Shown: positions 38,963-48,576, counted from the first letter of the stretch. The stretch: 64,000 nt of DNA from Deltaproteobacteria bacterium (GCA_016704445.1 JADJAE010000011.1:62001-126000); one strand, 5' to 3'. Notes: a model not told the origin generated them from the sequence alone. A program made the numbers and translations.

Positions 38963-40492
38963 CTAGACCGGAGGGACCATGTGGTGCTTTCGGGGCCGCG
39001 GCTCGCGCTTGGTCTTGAGCCGTGCGAAGCGCCGCGAGAGTTCCATCCGCAGCCCTTCGAAGGGCACCACGGCGTCGATGACCAGGTCGCTCGCCAGCTT
39101 GTAGAGGTCGACGTCCTCCCGATACTCGTCGCGGAGCTTCTTGACGTACTCGTCGCGCTCCGCGCCCGCCGGGACCTCCTGGATCTTGTTGTAATAGACC
39201 GCGTTGACCGCCGCGCTCGGGCCCATCACCGCGATGGAGGCGGTGGGCAGCGCGAGGCACGCGTCGGGCTCGAAGGCCGGCCCACACATCGCGTACAGCC
39301 CTGCTCCGTAGGCCTTGCGCACCACCACCGAGAGCTTCGGCACCCGGGCCTCGCTCACCGCGGCGATCATCTTGGCGCCCGCCCGGATGATGCCCTCGCG
39401 CTCGACCTTGGTGCCGATCATGAAACCCGGCACGTCGGCCAGGTAGAGCAGCGGGATGTTGAAGGCGTCGCAGAGCCAGATGAAGCGCGCGGCCTTGTCG
39501 GCGCTGTCGACGAAGAGCACCCCGCCCTTGTACCAGGGCTGGTTGGCCACGATGCCCACGGGCTGACCGTCGATGCGCGCGAAGGCGGTGATCATCTCCT
39601 GCGCGAAGAGCTTCTTCACTTCGAGGAGGCTGTCCTTGTCGACAATCTCCCTGATGAAATGAAACATGTTGAAGGGCTTGTTCTCGTCCACCGGGATGAT
39701 CTGCTCCAGCGTCTTGCCGCTGGCGTCCGGCGCCACGGACTCGATGCGAGCAGGGATCTCTTCGAAGTTCTGGGGCATGTACGCGAGGTAGCGCTTCGCC
39801 CATGCGATGGCCTCGTCCTCGGACTTCACCAGCACGTCGCCGCAGCCGGAGACCGAGCAGTGCATCTTGGCGCCGCCCATCTCCTCCAGCGTGACCTTCT
39901 CGCCGATGACCATCTCGGCCATGCGCGGCGAGCCCAGGTACATGCTGGCGTTGCCCTCGACCATCACCACCACGTCGCAGAAGGCCGGGATGTAGGCCCC
40001 GCCCGCGGCGCTCGGCCCGAAGAGCAGGCAGAGCTGCGGGATCTGCCCCGACATCTGCACCTGATTGTAGAAGATGCGCCCCGCGCCGCGGCGGCCCGGA
40101 AACATCTGGATCTGGTCGGTGATGCGCGCCCCGGCGGAGTCCACCAGGTAGAGCAGCGGGCACTGGAGCTCCTTGGCGATCTCCTGGATGCGGAGGATCT
40201 TCTCCACGGTGCGCCAGCCCCACGACCCGGCCTTGATGGTCGAGTCGTTGGCCATGATCGCGACGGTGCGGCCGTTGACCGTGGCGGTGCCGGTGACGAC
40301 GCCGTCTGCCGGGAGGTCGTGGTCGACGTTGTTGGCCAGCGCCGCCTCCTCCTCGAAGGAGCCCTCGTCGATGAGCCGGGCGATGCGCTCACGGGCGAAG
40401 AGCTTACCTTCCTTGGTATTCTTCGCGTGGTACTTCTCGGCCCCGCCGCGCTGGACGCGCGCGAGGATCCCCTTGAGTCGTGCGTCGGACAT
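38963..40492 (-). CDS. Acyl-CoA carboxylase, carboxyltransferase (beta) subunit
   Basis: A 509-residue carboxyltransferase of the propionyl-/methylcrotonyl-CoA carboxylase beta family. The two crotonase-like halves carry the acyl-CoA site (SAGARITDQ, FGPSAAGGAYIPAF) and the carboxybiotin site (GFMIGTKVEREGIIRAGAK, RKAYGAGLYAM). The enzyme moves CO2 from biotin to an acyl-CoA. Substrate (propionyl, methylcrotonyl or other) is uncertain. No biotin carboxylase subunit is adjacent. The enoyl-CoA hydratase at 43128 may share acyl-CoA breakdown with it. Confidence 0.9.
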   Translation of the reverse strand: MSDARLKGILARVQRGGAEKYHAKNTKEGKLFARERIARLIDEGSFEEEAALANNVDHDLPADGVVTGTATVNGRTVAIMANDSTIKAGSWGWRTVEKILRIQEIAKELQCPLLYLVDSAGARITDQIQMFPGRRGAGRIFYNQVQMSGQIPQLCLLFGPSAAGGAYIPAFCDVVVMVEGNASMYLGSPRMAEMVIGEKVTLEEMGGAKMHCSVSGCGDVLVKSEDEAIAWAKRYLAYMPQNFEEIPARIESVAPDASGKTLEQIIPVDENKPFNMFHFIREIVDKDSLLEVKKLFAQEMITAFARIDGQPVGIVANQPWYKGGVLFVDSADKAARFIWLCDAFNIPLLYLADVPGFMIGTKVEREGIIRAGAKMIAAVSEARVPKLSVVVRKAYGAGLYAMCGPAFEPDACLALPTASIAVMGPSAAVNAVYYNKIQEVPAGAERDEYVKKLRDEYREDVDLYKLASDLVIDAVVPFEGLRMELSRRFARLKTKREPRPRKHHMVPPV

Positions 40493-40562
40493 GGCGTTTG
40501 CCCTACCGCAACCCTCGCGAGATCCGCAAGGGTCGCGGCGGGGCGTCGCCGGGGAGGAGTGG

Positions 40563-43031
40563 CTAGAAGAGCTGGACCGAGCGGGAGAAGGCGATGCGCA
40601 GGCCGATGGTCGTGTCGTGGCCGAGGCCCCACGCCTGTCCGTTGACCGTGCGTGCGAAGAGGTCATAGCCGAGCGTGAGCTGCAGCGGCTGGAAGAGCGG
40701 AATCGAGAGGCGCCCCGAGGCGCGCACGATCTGGCTGTCGGAGTTGCCCGGATCGCTGAGGGTGTACTCCACCGAGAAGCCGCCATCGATGTTGCGGCCG
40801 CCGATGGTGAAGAGCGTCCCGGGGCGCGCCACGAGCGAGCCGACGATGGCGAACTCGGCCTTCGAGCCGGCGACCTGGCTCGGGGCGAGGGCCTCCTGCC
40901 AGTTCATACCGGCGGTGAGGTTGAGGGTCATGCGCTCGAGGAGCTCGAAGCGCGCGCCGACCGTCGGGCGCAGCGTGAGGTGGTGGTAGTCCGGGCTGCG
41001 GGGCGACGGGGGCCCGTCGATCTCGGTCTCCACGAAGCCGAGCGCCACCGGCAGCGGGTGGAACCACTTCCGATCGCCGCGGAACCAACGCCACGTGAAC
41101 GCGGTGTTGTACGAGATGAGGTCGAGGTTCTCATCGAAGGGCCCGGTGGCCGGCGACGGCGCGGCCATCGTCGGCGACGGGGTCACCGAGGCGCGGCCGT
41201 ACTGGAGGCGCAGCCCGTTGTCCCAGGTGAAGTAGGGGTTGTCCGCGTCGGCCCGCACCAGCGAGTCGATGCGGAGGTTGTTGGACTGAGCGCGCGAGAG
41301 CTGCGGCACGTCGTACCGGAGGCCCATCCCCTCGAAGGGGTTGGCGGCGATGGTCGTCGAGGTGAAGCCGACGTCCGTGGTCCAGCGGAAGTTCCAGCGG
41401 GTGTGGTCCGCCGGGTCGCTGGGCGCCTCGGTGATGTCGCCCGTGCGAGGGATGTTGAGCCACGCCAGGAAGGTGTCCTGCAGGCTGCGAGCGTTGTAGC
41501 GCTGATACTCCACCCCGGCGCCCACTCCGCCGTCGCCGCCGGTGGCGACGAACCCGGTGGTGATGATCCGGTACTGCTGCGCGTCGTCGATGAGCCGACC
41601 GTTGATCTTGGTGCCGTCGTCGCTCACGCCTCGGAGGTAGAAGCCCTCCGCGCGGGCCGAGGTCGCCAGCGCCTTGAGCACCGCGCCGGTGACCCGGGCG
41701 ACGTGCAGCGAGTCCTCGAAGGGCAGCGCGGCGGCGATGGTGAGCGCCGTGACGTCGCCGTGCAGCGGGAAGAGCCCGGTCGGCTGCCGGATGGCGCCGC
41801 GGTTGATGATCGCCACGTCGGCCTCCGCGCGGTCGCGGAGCACGTCGAGCAGCAGGCCCGCGAACTGGTCGCGCGTGAGGTCGGCGCTCAGGTGCCCGCC
41901 CGGCATCGGCCGCGAGTAGGTGGTGCAGAGCCACTGACGCGTCGAGTTGACGAAGCTGGTGACGCCCTCCGGGGCCGTCCCGGTGCGCGCCGCGCGGGCC
42001 ACCCGGGTGGCGCCGGGCTCCAGCACCAGGGCGTTGCCCGAGCGCGTGGCGACGATCGGCACGCCCGAGCGCGCCGTGTGGACAGACCCGGTGCCCGCGG
42101 GGAGGTCATGCACCACGATCGCGTCGGGGCCCTGCCCGGTCTCGAAGAGGTCGGCCAGCGTGAGCGCCTGCTCGAGCTCGTGGCGGGCCTTGGGGTCGAT
42201 CATCACGATCACGTGCGCCGCGCCCGCGGTGCGCGCCGCGGTCACCGCGCGGGGCAGCGCCTCGTCGAGCGGATCGAGCGTCAGCCCGGCCGCGCGGTCG
42301 CGCGCGAGCAGCGGCAGGGCCGACGGGTCGACCATGGAGATGATGGCCACGCGGCCCGAGGGCGAGTCGACGAGCACGGGCGTGTCGTCGGCGTCCTCGA
42401 CGACCTCGCAGAGCTCGCGGTGCGTCGCGTCGCAGTGGAGGTTGGAGAGCACGTGCCGGAGGTTGCGCGCCCTCAGCGCGCGGAGCCCGGCGACGATTGG
42501 CGCGCGATCGGCCGAGAGGTCGCGGTGGCCGAAGGCCATCACCCGGATGCCGCTGGCCGCGATCGCCGCGGTGAAGGCGTCAACGTCGTGCTGCACCGTG
42601 AGGCGGGTGATCGCGGAGGGGCCCAGCAGGTCGCCCGCGTCGAAGGCCAGGGTGTCCGGCTCGGCCGCGAGCTGGCCCGCGATGGTGGCGAAGGCCGGCG
42701 CCGTCGGGGAGTCGCCGCAGACCAGCGGGCTGAACTGACCGTTGATGCCCGAGGTGATCGCGACCCGGAAGGGCGGCGGGGGCGGAGGCGGCGGCGGCGG
42801 AGGCGGCGGCGGTGGTGGTGGCGGCTCTGGAGTGGCCACGGGCGTGACCTGCGCGGCTGGCCCTGTCGGCTGCCCGGGGCGCGCGGGGCGCGCGGGCGCC
42901 GCGACAGGGCGCGCGGGAACGCCGGGACGAACCGGCGGCGTCGGAGTACGCGGCTGCGCGCCCGCCACGGAGGTCATGGCAATGCACCCAAGCAGCCCAA
43001 CAGATCCCAGATTTCGTCGTCGTAGCTTCAT
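40563..43031 (-). CDS. Degenerate 5'-nucleotidase fused to a C-terminal beta-barrel
   Basis: An 822-residue secreted protein. A signal peptide and Pro/Ala linker with 18 prolines come first. A UshA-type metallophosphatase follows (about 90-330), but the metal ligands are largely lost: the opening DxH strand reads SGINGQF and GNHE reads GHRD; only DAGD is kept. The 5'-nucleotidase C-terminal domain (about 370-540) is well kept (INRGAIR, ATGGDGG). The last 280 residues have alternating hydrophobic beta strands and end in Phe, as in an outer-membrane barrel. I infer a surface-exposed, probably non-catalytic phosphatase fold carried on a barrel. GAGGAG precedes the start. Confidence 0.75.
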   Translation of the reverse strand: MKLRRRNLGSVGLLGCIAMTSVAGAQPRTPTPPVRPGVPARPVAAPARPARPGQPTGPAAQVTPVATPEPPPPPPPPPPPPPPPPPPFRVAITSGINGQFSPLVCGDSPTAPAFATIAGQLAAEPDTLAFDAGDLLGPSAITRLTVQHDVDAFTAAIAASGIRVMAFGHRDLSADRAPIVAGLRALRARNLRHVLSNLHCDATHRELCEVVEDADDTPVLVDSPSGRVAIISMVDPSALPLLARDRAAGLTLDPLDEALPRAVTAARTAGAAHVIVMIDPKARHELEQALTLADLFETGQGPDAIVVHDLPAGTGSVHTARSGVPIVATRSGNALVLEPGATRVARAARTGTAPEGVTSFVNSTRQWLCTTYSRPMPGGHLSADLTRDQFAGLLLDVLRDRAEADVAIINRGAIRQPTGLFPLHGDVTALTIAAALPFEDSLHVARVTGAVLKALATSARAEGFYLRGVSDDGTKINGRLIDDAQQYRIITTGFVATGGDGGVGAGVEYQRYNARSLQDTFLAWLNIPRTGDITEAPSDPADHTRWNFRWTTDVGFTSTTIAANPFEGMGLRYDVPQLSRAQSNNLRIDSLVRADADNPYFTWDNGLRLQYGRASVTPSPTMAAPSPATGPFDENLDLISYNTAFTWRWFRGDRKWFHPLPVALGFVETEIDGPPSPRSPDYHHLTLRPTVGARFELLERMTLNLTAGMNWQEALAPSQVAGSKAEFAIVGSLVARPGTLFTIGGRNIDGGFSVEYTLSDPGNSDSQIVRASGRLSIPLFQPLQLTLGYDLFARTVNGQAWGLGHDTTIGLRIAFSRSVQLF
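42771..42824 (-). repeat. Polyproline run (18 codons)
   Basis: A (CCN)18 tract inside the 5'-nucleotidase-like gene, encoding 18 prolines in a row between the signal region and the phosphatase-like domain. Such repeats slip easily and the copy number may vary. Confidence 0.9.
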
Positions 43032-43097
43032 GGACTCGACTCCTCTTTGATTCAAACGACCACCCACTCGAGGCGGCGAACGAGCGGCGCCTCAGAC

Positions 43098-43114
43098 GCC
43101 CCCCCACCGGGGGC
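43098..43114 (-). terminator. Hairpin downstream of the enoyl-CoA hydratase gene
   Basis: Six G-C pairs (GCCCCC/GGGGGC) with loop CCACC, 14 bases past the hydratase stop on the minus strand. No U run. Confidence 0.55.
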
Positions 43115-43127
43115 ATTCACATCACAG

Positions 43128-43928
43128 CTACTCGCCGCGGTAGACCGGCTTGCGCCCTTCGCTGAAGGCCGCAAGTGCCTCGCGGCGGTCGCTCGACACC
43201 AGGGTCTTCTCGTAGCAGCGCGCCTCGAGCAGCATGCCCTCGGCCAGGTCGAGGTCGGCCCCCCCGTCCACGGCCTCCATGGCCGCCGCGAGCGCGATCG
43301 GTGCGCCGCTCGCGAGCGGGGCCACCAGGCGCTTCGCCGCCGCCAGCGCGGTCTCTCCGGGCGCCGCCAGGGCGGTCACCAGCCCCAGCGACAGCGCCTC
43401 GTGCGCCGCGTAGCGCCTCGCCAGCAGGATCATCTCCTTCGCCCTCCCTGGCCCCACCAGCCGGGGCAGCCGCTGGGTGCCGCCCGCGCCTGGGATGATC
43501 GCCAGCGAGGTCTCCGGGAGACCCACCACCGCGCCCGCGCTGGCGACGCGCAGGTCGCACGCCAGCGCCAGCTCGAAGCCCCCGCCCAGCGCCACGCCCT
43601 GTATCGCCGCCACCACGGGCTTCGGGCACGCGTCCACGGCCCCGAAGCTCTCTCGATACAGGCCCAGCAGCGCCCGCACGTCGTCTTCGGTCATGCCCTG
43701 GCGCTCCTTGAGGTCGGCGCCCGCGCAGAAGGCCTTCTCCCCAGAGCCCGTCAGCACCACCGCCCTCACCGCCGGATCAGCGGCCAGCGCGCGAAACACC
43801 GTCCCGATCTCCTGGAGGAGCACCCGGGAGAGCGCGTTCATCCGCTCAGGACGTTGGAGGGTGACGACGGCGACGGGGCCGTCGAGCTCGAGGGAAAGCG
43901 CGGTGTACGGTGGAGTGGCTGCAGACAT
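43128..43928 (-). CDS. Enoyl-CoA hydratase/isomerase family protein
   Basis: A 266-residue crotonase-fold protein. The oxyanion-hole motifs AFCAGADLKE and GVALGGGFELALACD are intact, and the catalytic Glu region ETSLAIIPGAGGTQRLPR has the conserved Gly/Pro pattern. Enoyl-CoA hydratases add water to the double bond of 2-enoyl-CoA; methylglutaconyl-CoA hydratase-type members look alike, which would fit the nearby carboxylase in leucine breakdown. The ATG at 43928 is preferred to an upstream one in frame because the family core begins right after it. Confidence 0.9.
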   Translation of the reverse strand: MSAATPPYTALSLELDGPVAVVTLQRPERMNALSRVLLQEIGTVFRALAADPAVRAVVLTGSGEKAFCAGADLKERQGMTEDDVRALLGLYRESFGAVDACPKPVVAAIQGVALGGGFELALACDLRVASAGAVVGLPETSLAIIPGAGGTQRLPRLVGPGRAKEMILLARRYAAHEALSLGLVTALAAPGETALAAAKRLVAPLASGAPIALAAAMEAVDGGADLDLAEGMLLEARCYEKTLVSSDRREALAAFSEGRKPVYRGE

Positions 43929-43957
43929 GGCGCTCCGGATTACCGGAACGCCGTTCT

Positions 43958-45148
43958 TCAATCAAGCCAGGAATCGCCCCGACGGCCCCGCAATTTCTGG
44001 GGAATGTACTCCTCCGTGATGAAGCGGATGCCGCGGGAGGAGAGGGCCTCGAGCTCGTACTTCTTCTGGGTCTTCTTCATCAGCGCCAGCTCTTCCTGCC
44101 AGCGCTTCGAGGCGAACCAGTCGTAGCGCATGAGCTGCTCGATGCGGGCGCTGTCTTCATCCTTCAAGGCCATGGAGACGTTGGCCTGCAGCTTGAACTT
44201 CTCCGCGTCCGAGCTCATCAGCCCGAGGAAGCGCGCCTGCGGCACCGCCATGCGCATCGACTCGTACGCGAGGTTGATGCTCCCCTGCTTGATGACCGAA
44301 TAGATGTAGAAGCCCCACGGGTCGTTGTCCGTGAGCACGTAGAGCGGCAGCTTGAGCTCCTCGTGCATGCGGCGCAGCAGCCTTCGCGTGCCCCGGGCGG
44401 CCATGCCGCTGCCGTGAAGCAGCATGCAGTTGTTCTTCTGCCAGAAGCGGTCTTCGTTGAGGCGCGCCCACACGGCGCCCTTCTCGATGAAGAGGATGTA
44501 CTCCGCCTCGGTCTTCATGAACTCGATGCGGTTGTCCTCGACGATGCTCGGGATGCTCCAGCCGCCCGATCCCATGCGCCGCAGGTCGATGGTGTCACCC
44601 GTGTCTCGGATGGTCATCGGCCCCACCATGGCGCCGCGGTTCTCCGCGCGCAGGTGCAGCTCCTCGCGGAGCGCGTCGATGGTCACCTCAAGGTCTTCGA
44701 TGATCGGGTCGCTCTCGGCCTGCTCCTCGAAGGTGTTCTCCTTGGTGCCCGCCACCGAGTGCTTGGCGCCGTAATAGATGTCGCGAATGGAGGTGGTCGC
44801 CCCCGCTTCGATGAGCTTCTTGCAGTGCTCCGCGATCAGGAACGTCTGCATGAACAGCTTCGCCTGCTTCAGGTGGAAGAAGTTGCGCGACTGCCGCGAC
44901 TCCCCCAGGCGGATCAACCCCGCCTCCTGATCGAAGCTCACATTGGACAGCGCCCTCACCGGGATGCTCAGCGCGGGGTTCTTCCCCCGTCGCACCTCCG
45001 CCAGCGCGCTGAACGCGAGGTCCGTGATCTTCTGCAGCGTGACCCGGTCGCGCTCGCCGATCTCCCGGGGCGCCTCGGTGGCGGTCTCTTCCGAGACGGC
45101 CTTGTTCGCAGGCGTCGTCCCGGCGGGGGTCTTCTTCCTAGTCGCCAT
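43958..45148 (-). CDS. top6A: DNA topoisomerase VI subunit A (Spo11-like)
   Basis: A 396-residue Top6A, the DNA-cleaving subunit of type IIB topoisomerase, related to Spo11. The catalytic Tyr pair is Y125-Y126 in SIRDIYYGAKHS. The Toprim metal site shows the Glu in FIEKGAV and the Asp pair in LTDNDPWGFYIY. The N-terminal 35 residues are a disordered Thr/Ala/Lys tail not found in archaeal members. It starts 8 bases after the Top6B stop, so the two subunits are co-transcribed. Topoisomerase VI is universal in archaea and plants but scattered in bacteria. Confidence 0.93.
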   Translation of the reverse strand: MATRKKTPAGTTPANKAVSEETATEAPREIGERDRVTLQKITDLAFSALAEVRRGKNPALSIPVRALSNVSFDQEAGLIRLGESRQSRNFFHLKQAKLFMQTFLIAEHCKKLIEAGATTSIRDIYYGAKHSVAGTKENTFEEQAESDPIIEDLEVTIDALREELHLRAENRGAMVGPMTIRDTGDTIDLRRMGSGGWSIPSIVEDNRIEFMKTEAEYILFIEKGAVWARLNEDRFWQKNNCMLLHGSGMAARGTRRLLRRMHEELKLPLYVLTDNDPWGFYIYSVIKQGSINLAYESMRMAVPQARFLGLMSSDAEKFKLQANVSMALKDEDSARIEQLMRYDWFASKRWQEELALMKKTQKKYELEALSSRGIRFITEEYIPQKLRGRRGDSWLD

Positions 45149-45156
45149 TGGATTGC

Positions 45157-47220
45157 CTACTTCCTTCCCGACTTCGGCCGCATCTTCAGCACCAGTTGTC
45201 GCGTGTTGCCCGGCGTCACGTCCTCGAAGGGGCTCCCCTCCCCGTCATCGGACATCTCCGGCGGGCGATCGGACGGCCGCGCCTCCACCGGAGCCGTCGA
45301 CTCCGTCGCGCTCGCGTCGACCTCGACAGCGCTCTCCTCGCTCCCTCCCTCGCTCCCTGCTTCGACGGTGGCGCCCGCGCTCGGGACGCCCTCCACCGGG
45401 GGGAGCGCGATGCGTACGTGGTTGGGGAGCGCCGCCTCGAAGTCCTTCTTGACGCTCTCTTCAGACACCTTGGTGATGCTGTGGATCGAGGCCGCCAGCT
45501 CGACGATGTACTTCTCGAACAGGGTCTTACGCTGCGTCTCCCAGCGCTCGGCCTGCTGCGCCTTCACCCAGGTGCCGAGCTTGCGCCCGCACTCCATCAG
45601 CGCCAGCCGGATCTCCCGCACCACCTCGTCGTAGTGCGCGACAGCCTCCTTGGCCTCGCTGGTGAAGGGCACCCACACGCTCGCCAGGTGCACGAAGATC
45701 GCCAGCGGACCGACCGGCAGCTCTCCCTTGCGCTGCTGGAGTCCATAGGACTTCCAATCGACCTTGAGCACCGCCTCGTGGATGGCGCACGCCCTCGGCT
45801 GGTAGAGCAGCGGAACCCGGTTGGCGAAGCGGAGCACGTCCGCGGAGTCGTCTCGGGAGAGGGTTCCGCCGAAGGCGACGCCCGCCTCGACCACGAAGGG
45901 ATTGCCGCGATACACCGCCGGGGGGCGGGTGTGCGACGTGAAGAACTCTCCCTTGAAGCGTCGGCGCAGACCCTCCATCACCAGCGCCTCGCCCACCGGG
46001 ACGATGCAGTTGGCCGGCGGCGGAAGGATCTTCACCTGCGACTGGTGGAGCGACTCGTAGAGCTTCTCCACCATCATCGGAGTGACGAGCTTCGCCTTCA
46101 GCGTCGGCTCCAGGCCCGCCTTGCGGATCACCAGGTCGGCCAGCGGCGTCGAGAAGCCGGTGCCCTCCTCCATCACCTCTTCGCGCAGGTTGCCGTCCGA
46201 GCGCGCGACCTTCGACGCGAACTTCTTGATCGGCGGCAGCGCCGCGTTGGAGGCCACCATCGCCGCGTGGAGCGCCTCGATCTTCATCGCGTCGACCCGC
46301 GCCGCGACCGCGTTGGGATCGACGCCCGCGCGCTTGCACAGCTCCTCGGCCACCGGGTGCGTCACCCGGGAGAACTCCTCCATCAGGGTCTGCGCCACGT
46401 GCCGCTTGCCCGACTCGTGGAGGATCTTGATGAGCATCCCCAGCTCGACCCCGTGCGGGTGCGGCTTGATCTCCTGCGCCTCCGGGGGGAGCAGGTCGCT
46501 CACCCTCGGGAAGTGCACCGACGCGCCCTTCGGGGGCTTGTACGTCAGCTCCAGGTGGGGATTGGCGACGACCGTCTGCTCCAGGTACGCGTCGACCGAG
46601 GTGCGGCCGCCGCGATAGAGCCCCATCAGCTCGATCTCTACGGAGGTGCCGTGGTCCTTCTCCCAGGTCACGGTGTCGTTCTTGTCGTTGAGCTGCTTGG
46701 GCTCGTTGGTGCGGGAGTCGATGCGCACCTCGACGCGCCACGCCGGGCGCCCCTTGCCGATCTTGCTCACCACCACCACCGGCTTGCCCGTGGTGAGGTG
46801 GCCGTACATGCCCGCGGCGCTGATGCCGATGCCCTGCTGCCCCCGCGACTGACGCAGCCGGTGAAACTTCGACCCGTACAGCAGCTTGGCGAAGATCTTG
46901 GGGATCTGCTCCTTCACGATGCCGGGGCCGTTGTCCTCGACGCGCACCCGGTAGCGGCCGTCGGAGACCTCCTCCACGGAGACCTCCAGCGTCGGGAGGA
47001 TGCCCGCCTCCTCGCAGGCGTCGAGCGCGTTGTCGACCGCCTCCTTGATGGTCGTGAGCAGCGCCTTGGCCGGGTTGTCGAAGCCCAGCAGGTGCCTGTT
47101 CTTGGTGAAGAACTCGCTGACGGAGATGTCGCGCTGCTTGGCGCCCATCGCCTCCGCGCTCGCGCGCCGGCCGGCGGGCTTCAGCGCCTCAGGGTCCTGG
47201 ATCAATGCTTCTGTCGTCAT
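45157..47220 (-). CDS. top6B: DNA topoisomerase VI subunit B
   Basis: A 687-residue Top6B, the ATPase subunit that clamps DNA. The GHKL ATP site has the N box EAVDNALDACEEAG, the DNGPGI motif and GQQGIGISAAGM. The H2TH domain and the transducer domain with the switch lysine lie at about 300-600; the last 90 residues are an acidic tail (EGGSEESAVEVDA) not needed in archaea. The start at 47220 is chosen because the conserved part begins soon after it; an in-frame ATG at 47304 would add 28 residues. The gap to the dCTP deaminase gene, about 200 bases, should hold its promoter. Confidence 0.93.
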   Translation of the reverse strand: MTTEALIQDPEALKPAGRRASAEAMGAKQRDISVSEFFTKNRHLLGFDNPAKALLTTIKEAVDNALDACEEAGILPTLEVSVEEVSDGRYRVRVEDNGPGIVKEQIPKIFAKLLYGSKFHRLRQSRGQQGIGISAAGMYGHLTTGKPVVVVSKIGKGRPAWRVEVRIDSRTNEPKQLNDKNDTVTWEKDHGTSVEIELMGLYRGGRTSVDAYLEQTVVANPHLELTYKPPKGASVHFPRVSDLLPPEAQEIKPHPHGVELGMLIKILHESGKRHVAQTLMEEFSRVTHPVAEELCKRAGVDPNAVAARVDAMKIEALHAAMVASNAALPPIKKFASKVARSDGNLREEVMEEGTGFSTPLADLVIRKAGLEPTLKAKLVTPMMVEKLYESLHQSQVKILPPPANCIVPVGEALVMEGLRRRFKGEFFTSHTRPPAVYRGNPFVVEAGVAFGGTLSRDDSADVLRFANRVPLLYQPRACAIHEAVLKVDWKSYGLQQRKGELPVGPLAIFVHLASVWVPFTSEAKEAVAHYDEVVREIRLALMECGRKLGTWVKAQQAERWETQRKTLFEKYIVELAASIHSITKVSEESVKKDFEAALPNHVRIALPPVEGVPSAGATVEAGSEGGSEESAVEVDASATESTAPVEARPSDRPPEMSDDGEGSPFEDVTPGNTRQLVLKMRPKSGRK

Positions 47221-47424
47221 GGGGTCGGCCGCTCCGTCGGGTGTCTTGATGGAATTCAACGGGTCATCCCGGCGTGTTGAACGCCCATTCGAGTACGGCC
47301 ACACTGAACATGCGTCAAGTTCCTGGACGGGCCCTCGACGCTGGCGGGGAGCGGTCGTCTGTCACGCGATCTGCGAGAAATCCAGTCCAGTGCGAAGTGG
47401 ACAGGGAATGTCAGACGCAACCGA

Positions 47425-48576
47425 TCAGCGGAAGCGCAGCGGCAGCTGCGACTCGGGGTCGCCGTCCTCGGGCAGGAACTGCTTGCTCAGCCGCAGCCGC
47501 TGGCCCTGGTAGTGCGACTGGAGCCCCTTCCCGTAGAGGTCGTCCGGCGCCTCGCTGTTGCGCAGCAGGATCACCCGGAAGAGATGGTTGCCCTCGTCGA
47601 CGTGGAAGGGCACGTCGCGTCCCCTCACCTCCAGCACCACCGCCGCCGCGGCGACGCCGCGATCGTCCGCGGAGACGTAGCCGAAGCCCGAGTCGAAGAA
47701 GCCCGCGTAGTGGGTTCGCACCTCGCCCGCCCCGGCGTCGAAGGGGACCATCTCCGCGCACACCGACGGCGGCAGCCGCACCAGCTCGTTGGAGCGCAGG
47801 ATGTAGAACTCGTCGGGCTCGAGCAGCAGCGGCTCGTCCGGGCTGTGCGAGATGGGCTCCCAGAACTGCCCCACCGGGTGCCGCCCTCGCAGGTCGATGG
47901 CGCCCGTGTTGCGCCGCGCGCGGTAGCCCACGGCCCCTTCGGAGCTGAGGTTCACGGACATGAACACCCCGTCCTCCACGCGCAGCCCCGCGTGGCCTGC
48001 GGGCAGGGTCTCCGGGGCCACGATGATGGGCTCCCTCGCCATGAGCGCGCGGGTCTCGTCGTCGTCGAGCGTCGGGTCGCCCACCACGAAGCGGAGCTGC
48101 GCGAGGCTGTCGCCCTCCCTCACCCTGATCGGAAAGGAGCGCGGAACCACCTCCAGGAAGAGCGGTCCGGCGAAGCCCTCGGGGATGTCGTCGAAGGAGG
48201 TCCCGTGCTCGGTGACGAGGCGGCAGAAGATGTCGAGGCGTCCGGTGCTGCTCTTGGGGTTCGCCCTCGCGCGCACGCCCGGCGGCAGCTTGAGCGACTC
48301 CAGCAGGGGGAAGAGATAGACCGCGTTGCGCTCCAGCACGACCCCATCGGGGCCCGCGTCGACGGGGTAGATCCCGAAGCGGCGTAGCCGGCTCGCCACG
48401 CCGTCGCGGCCCGGCAGGAAGCTGCACTGCACCCTGGTGCCGCTGCGCCCGATGCGGAGGTCGATGCTGTTGGGCTGGATCTGCGACGGCTCCACAGGAC
48501 GAACCGCCGAGAGCGTGCCGTCGGAGAGCGCCTTGCGGATCCACTGGGATGGGAGAACTCCGCCGCGGTGGGTCAT
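47425..48576 (-). CDS. dcd: 2'-deoxycytidine 5'-triphosphate deaminase (long, two-repeat form)
   Basis: A 383-residue protein with two tandem dCTP-deaminase/dUTPase-fold halves, the longer DCD_N/DCD_C type. The first half has QIQPNSIDLRIG and PKSSTGRLDIF. The second has NTGAIDLRGRH and HYAGFFDSGFGY. The enzyme makes dUTP from dCTP for thymidylate synthesis. The frame stays open 81 residues further upstream through the 21-base repeats, but the start at 48576 is used because the family begins here and GGAGGG precedes it. Some phage-defence deaminases share this fold, but nothing here points to that. Confidence 0.85.
   Translation of the reverse strand: MTHRGGVLPSQWIRKALSDGTLSAVRPVEPSQIQPNSIDLRIGRSGTRVQCSFLPGRDGVASRLRRFGIYPVDAGPDGVVLERNAVYLFPLLESLKLPPGVRARANPKSSTGRLDIFCRLVTEHGTSFDDIPEGFAGPLFLEVVPRSFPIRVREGDSLAQLRFVVGDPTLDDDETRALMAREPIIVAPETLPAGHAGLRVEDGVFMSVNLSSEGAVGYRARRNTGAIDLRGRHPVGQFWEPISHSPDEPLLLEPDEFYILRSNELVRLPPSVCAEMVPFDAGAGEVRTHYAGFFDSGFGYVSADDRGVAAAAVVLEVRGRDVPFHVDEGNHLFRVILLRNSEAPDDLYGKGLQSHYQGQRLRLSKQFLPEDGDPESQLPLRFR

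Noticed and set aside
40173..43025. A 950-codon open frame on the plus strand
   Set aside because: It is antisense to the carboxylase and 5'-nucleotidase-like genes and has no recognisable protein content.
45148..47280. A 710-codon open frame on the plus strand
   Set aside because: Antisense shadow of Top6B.
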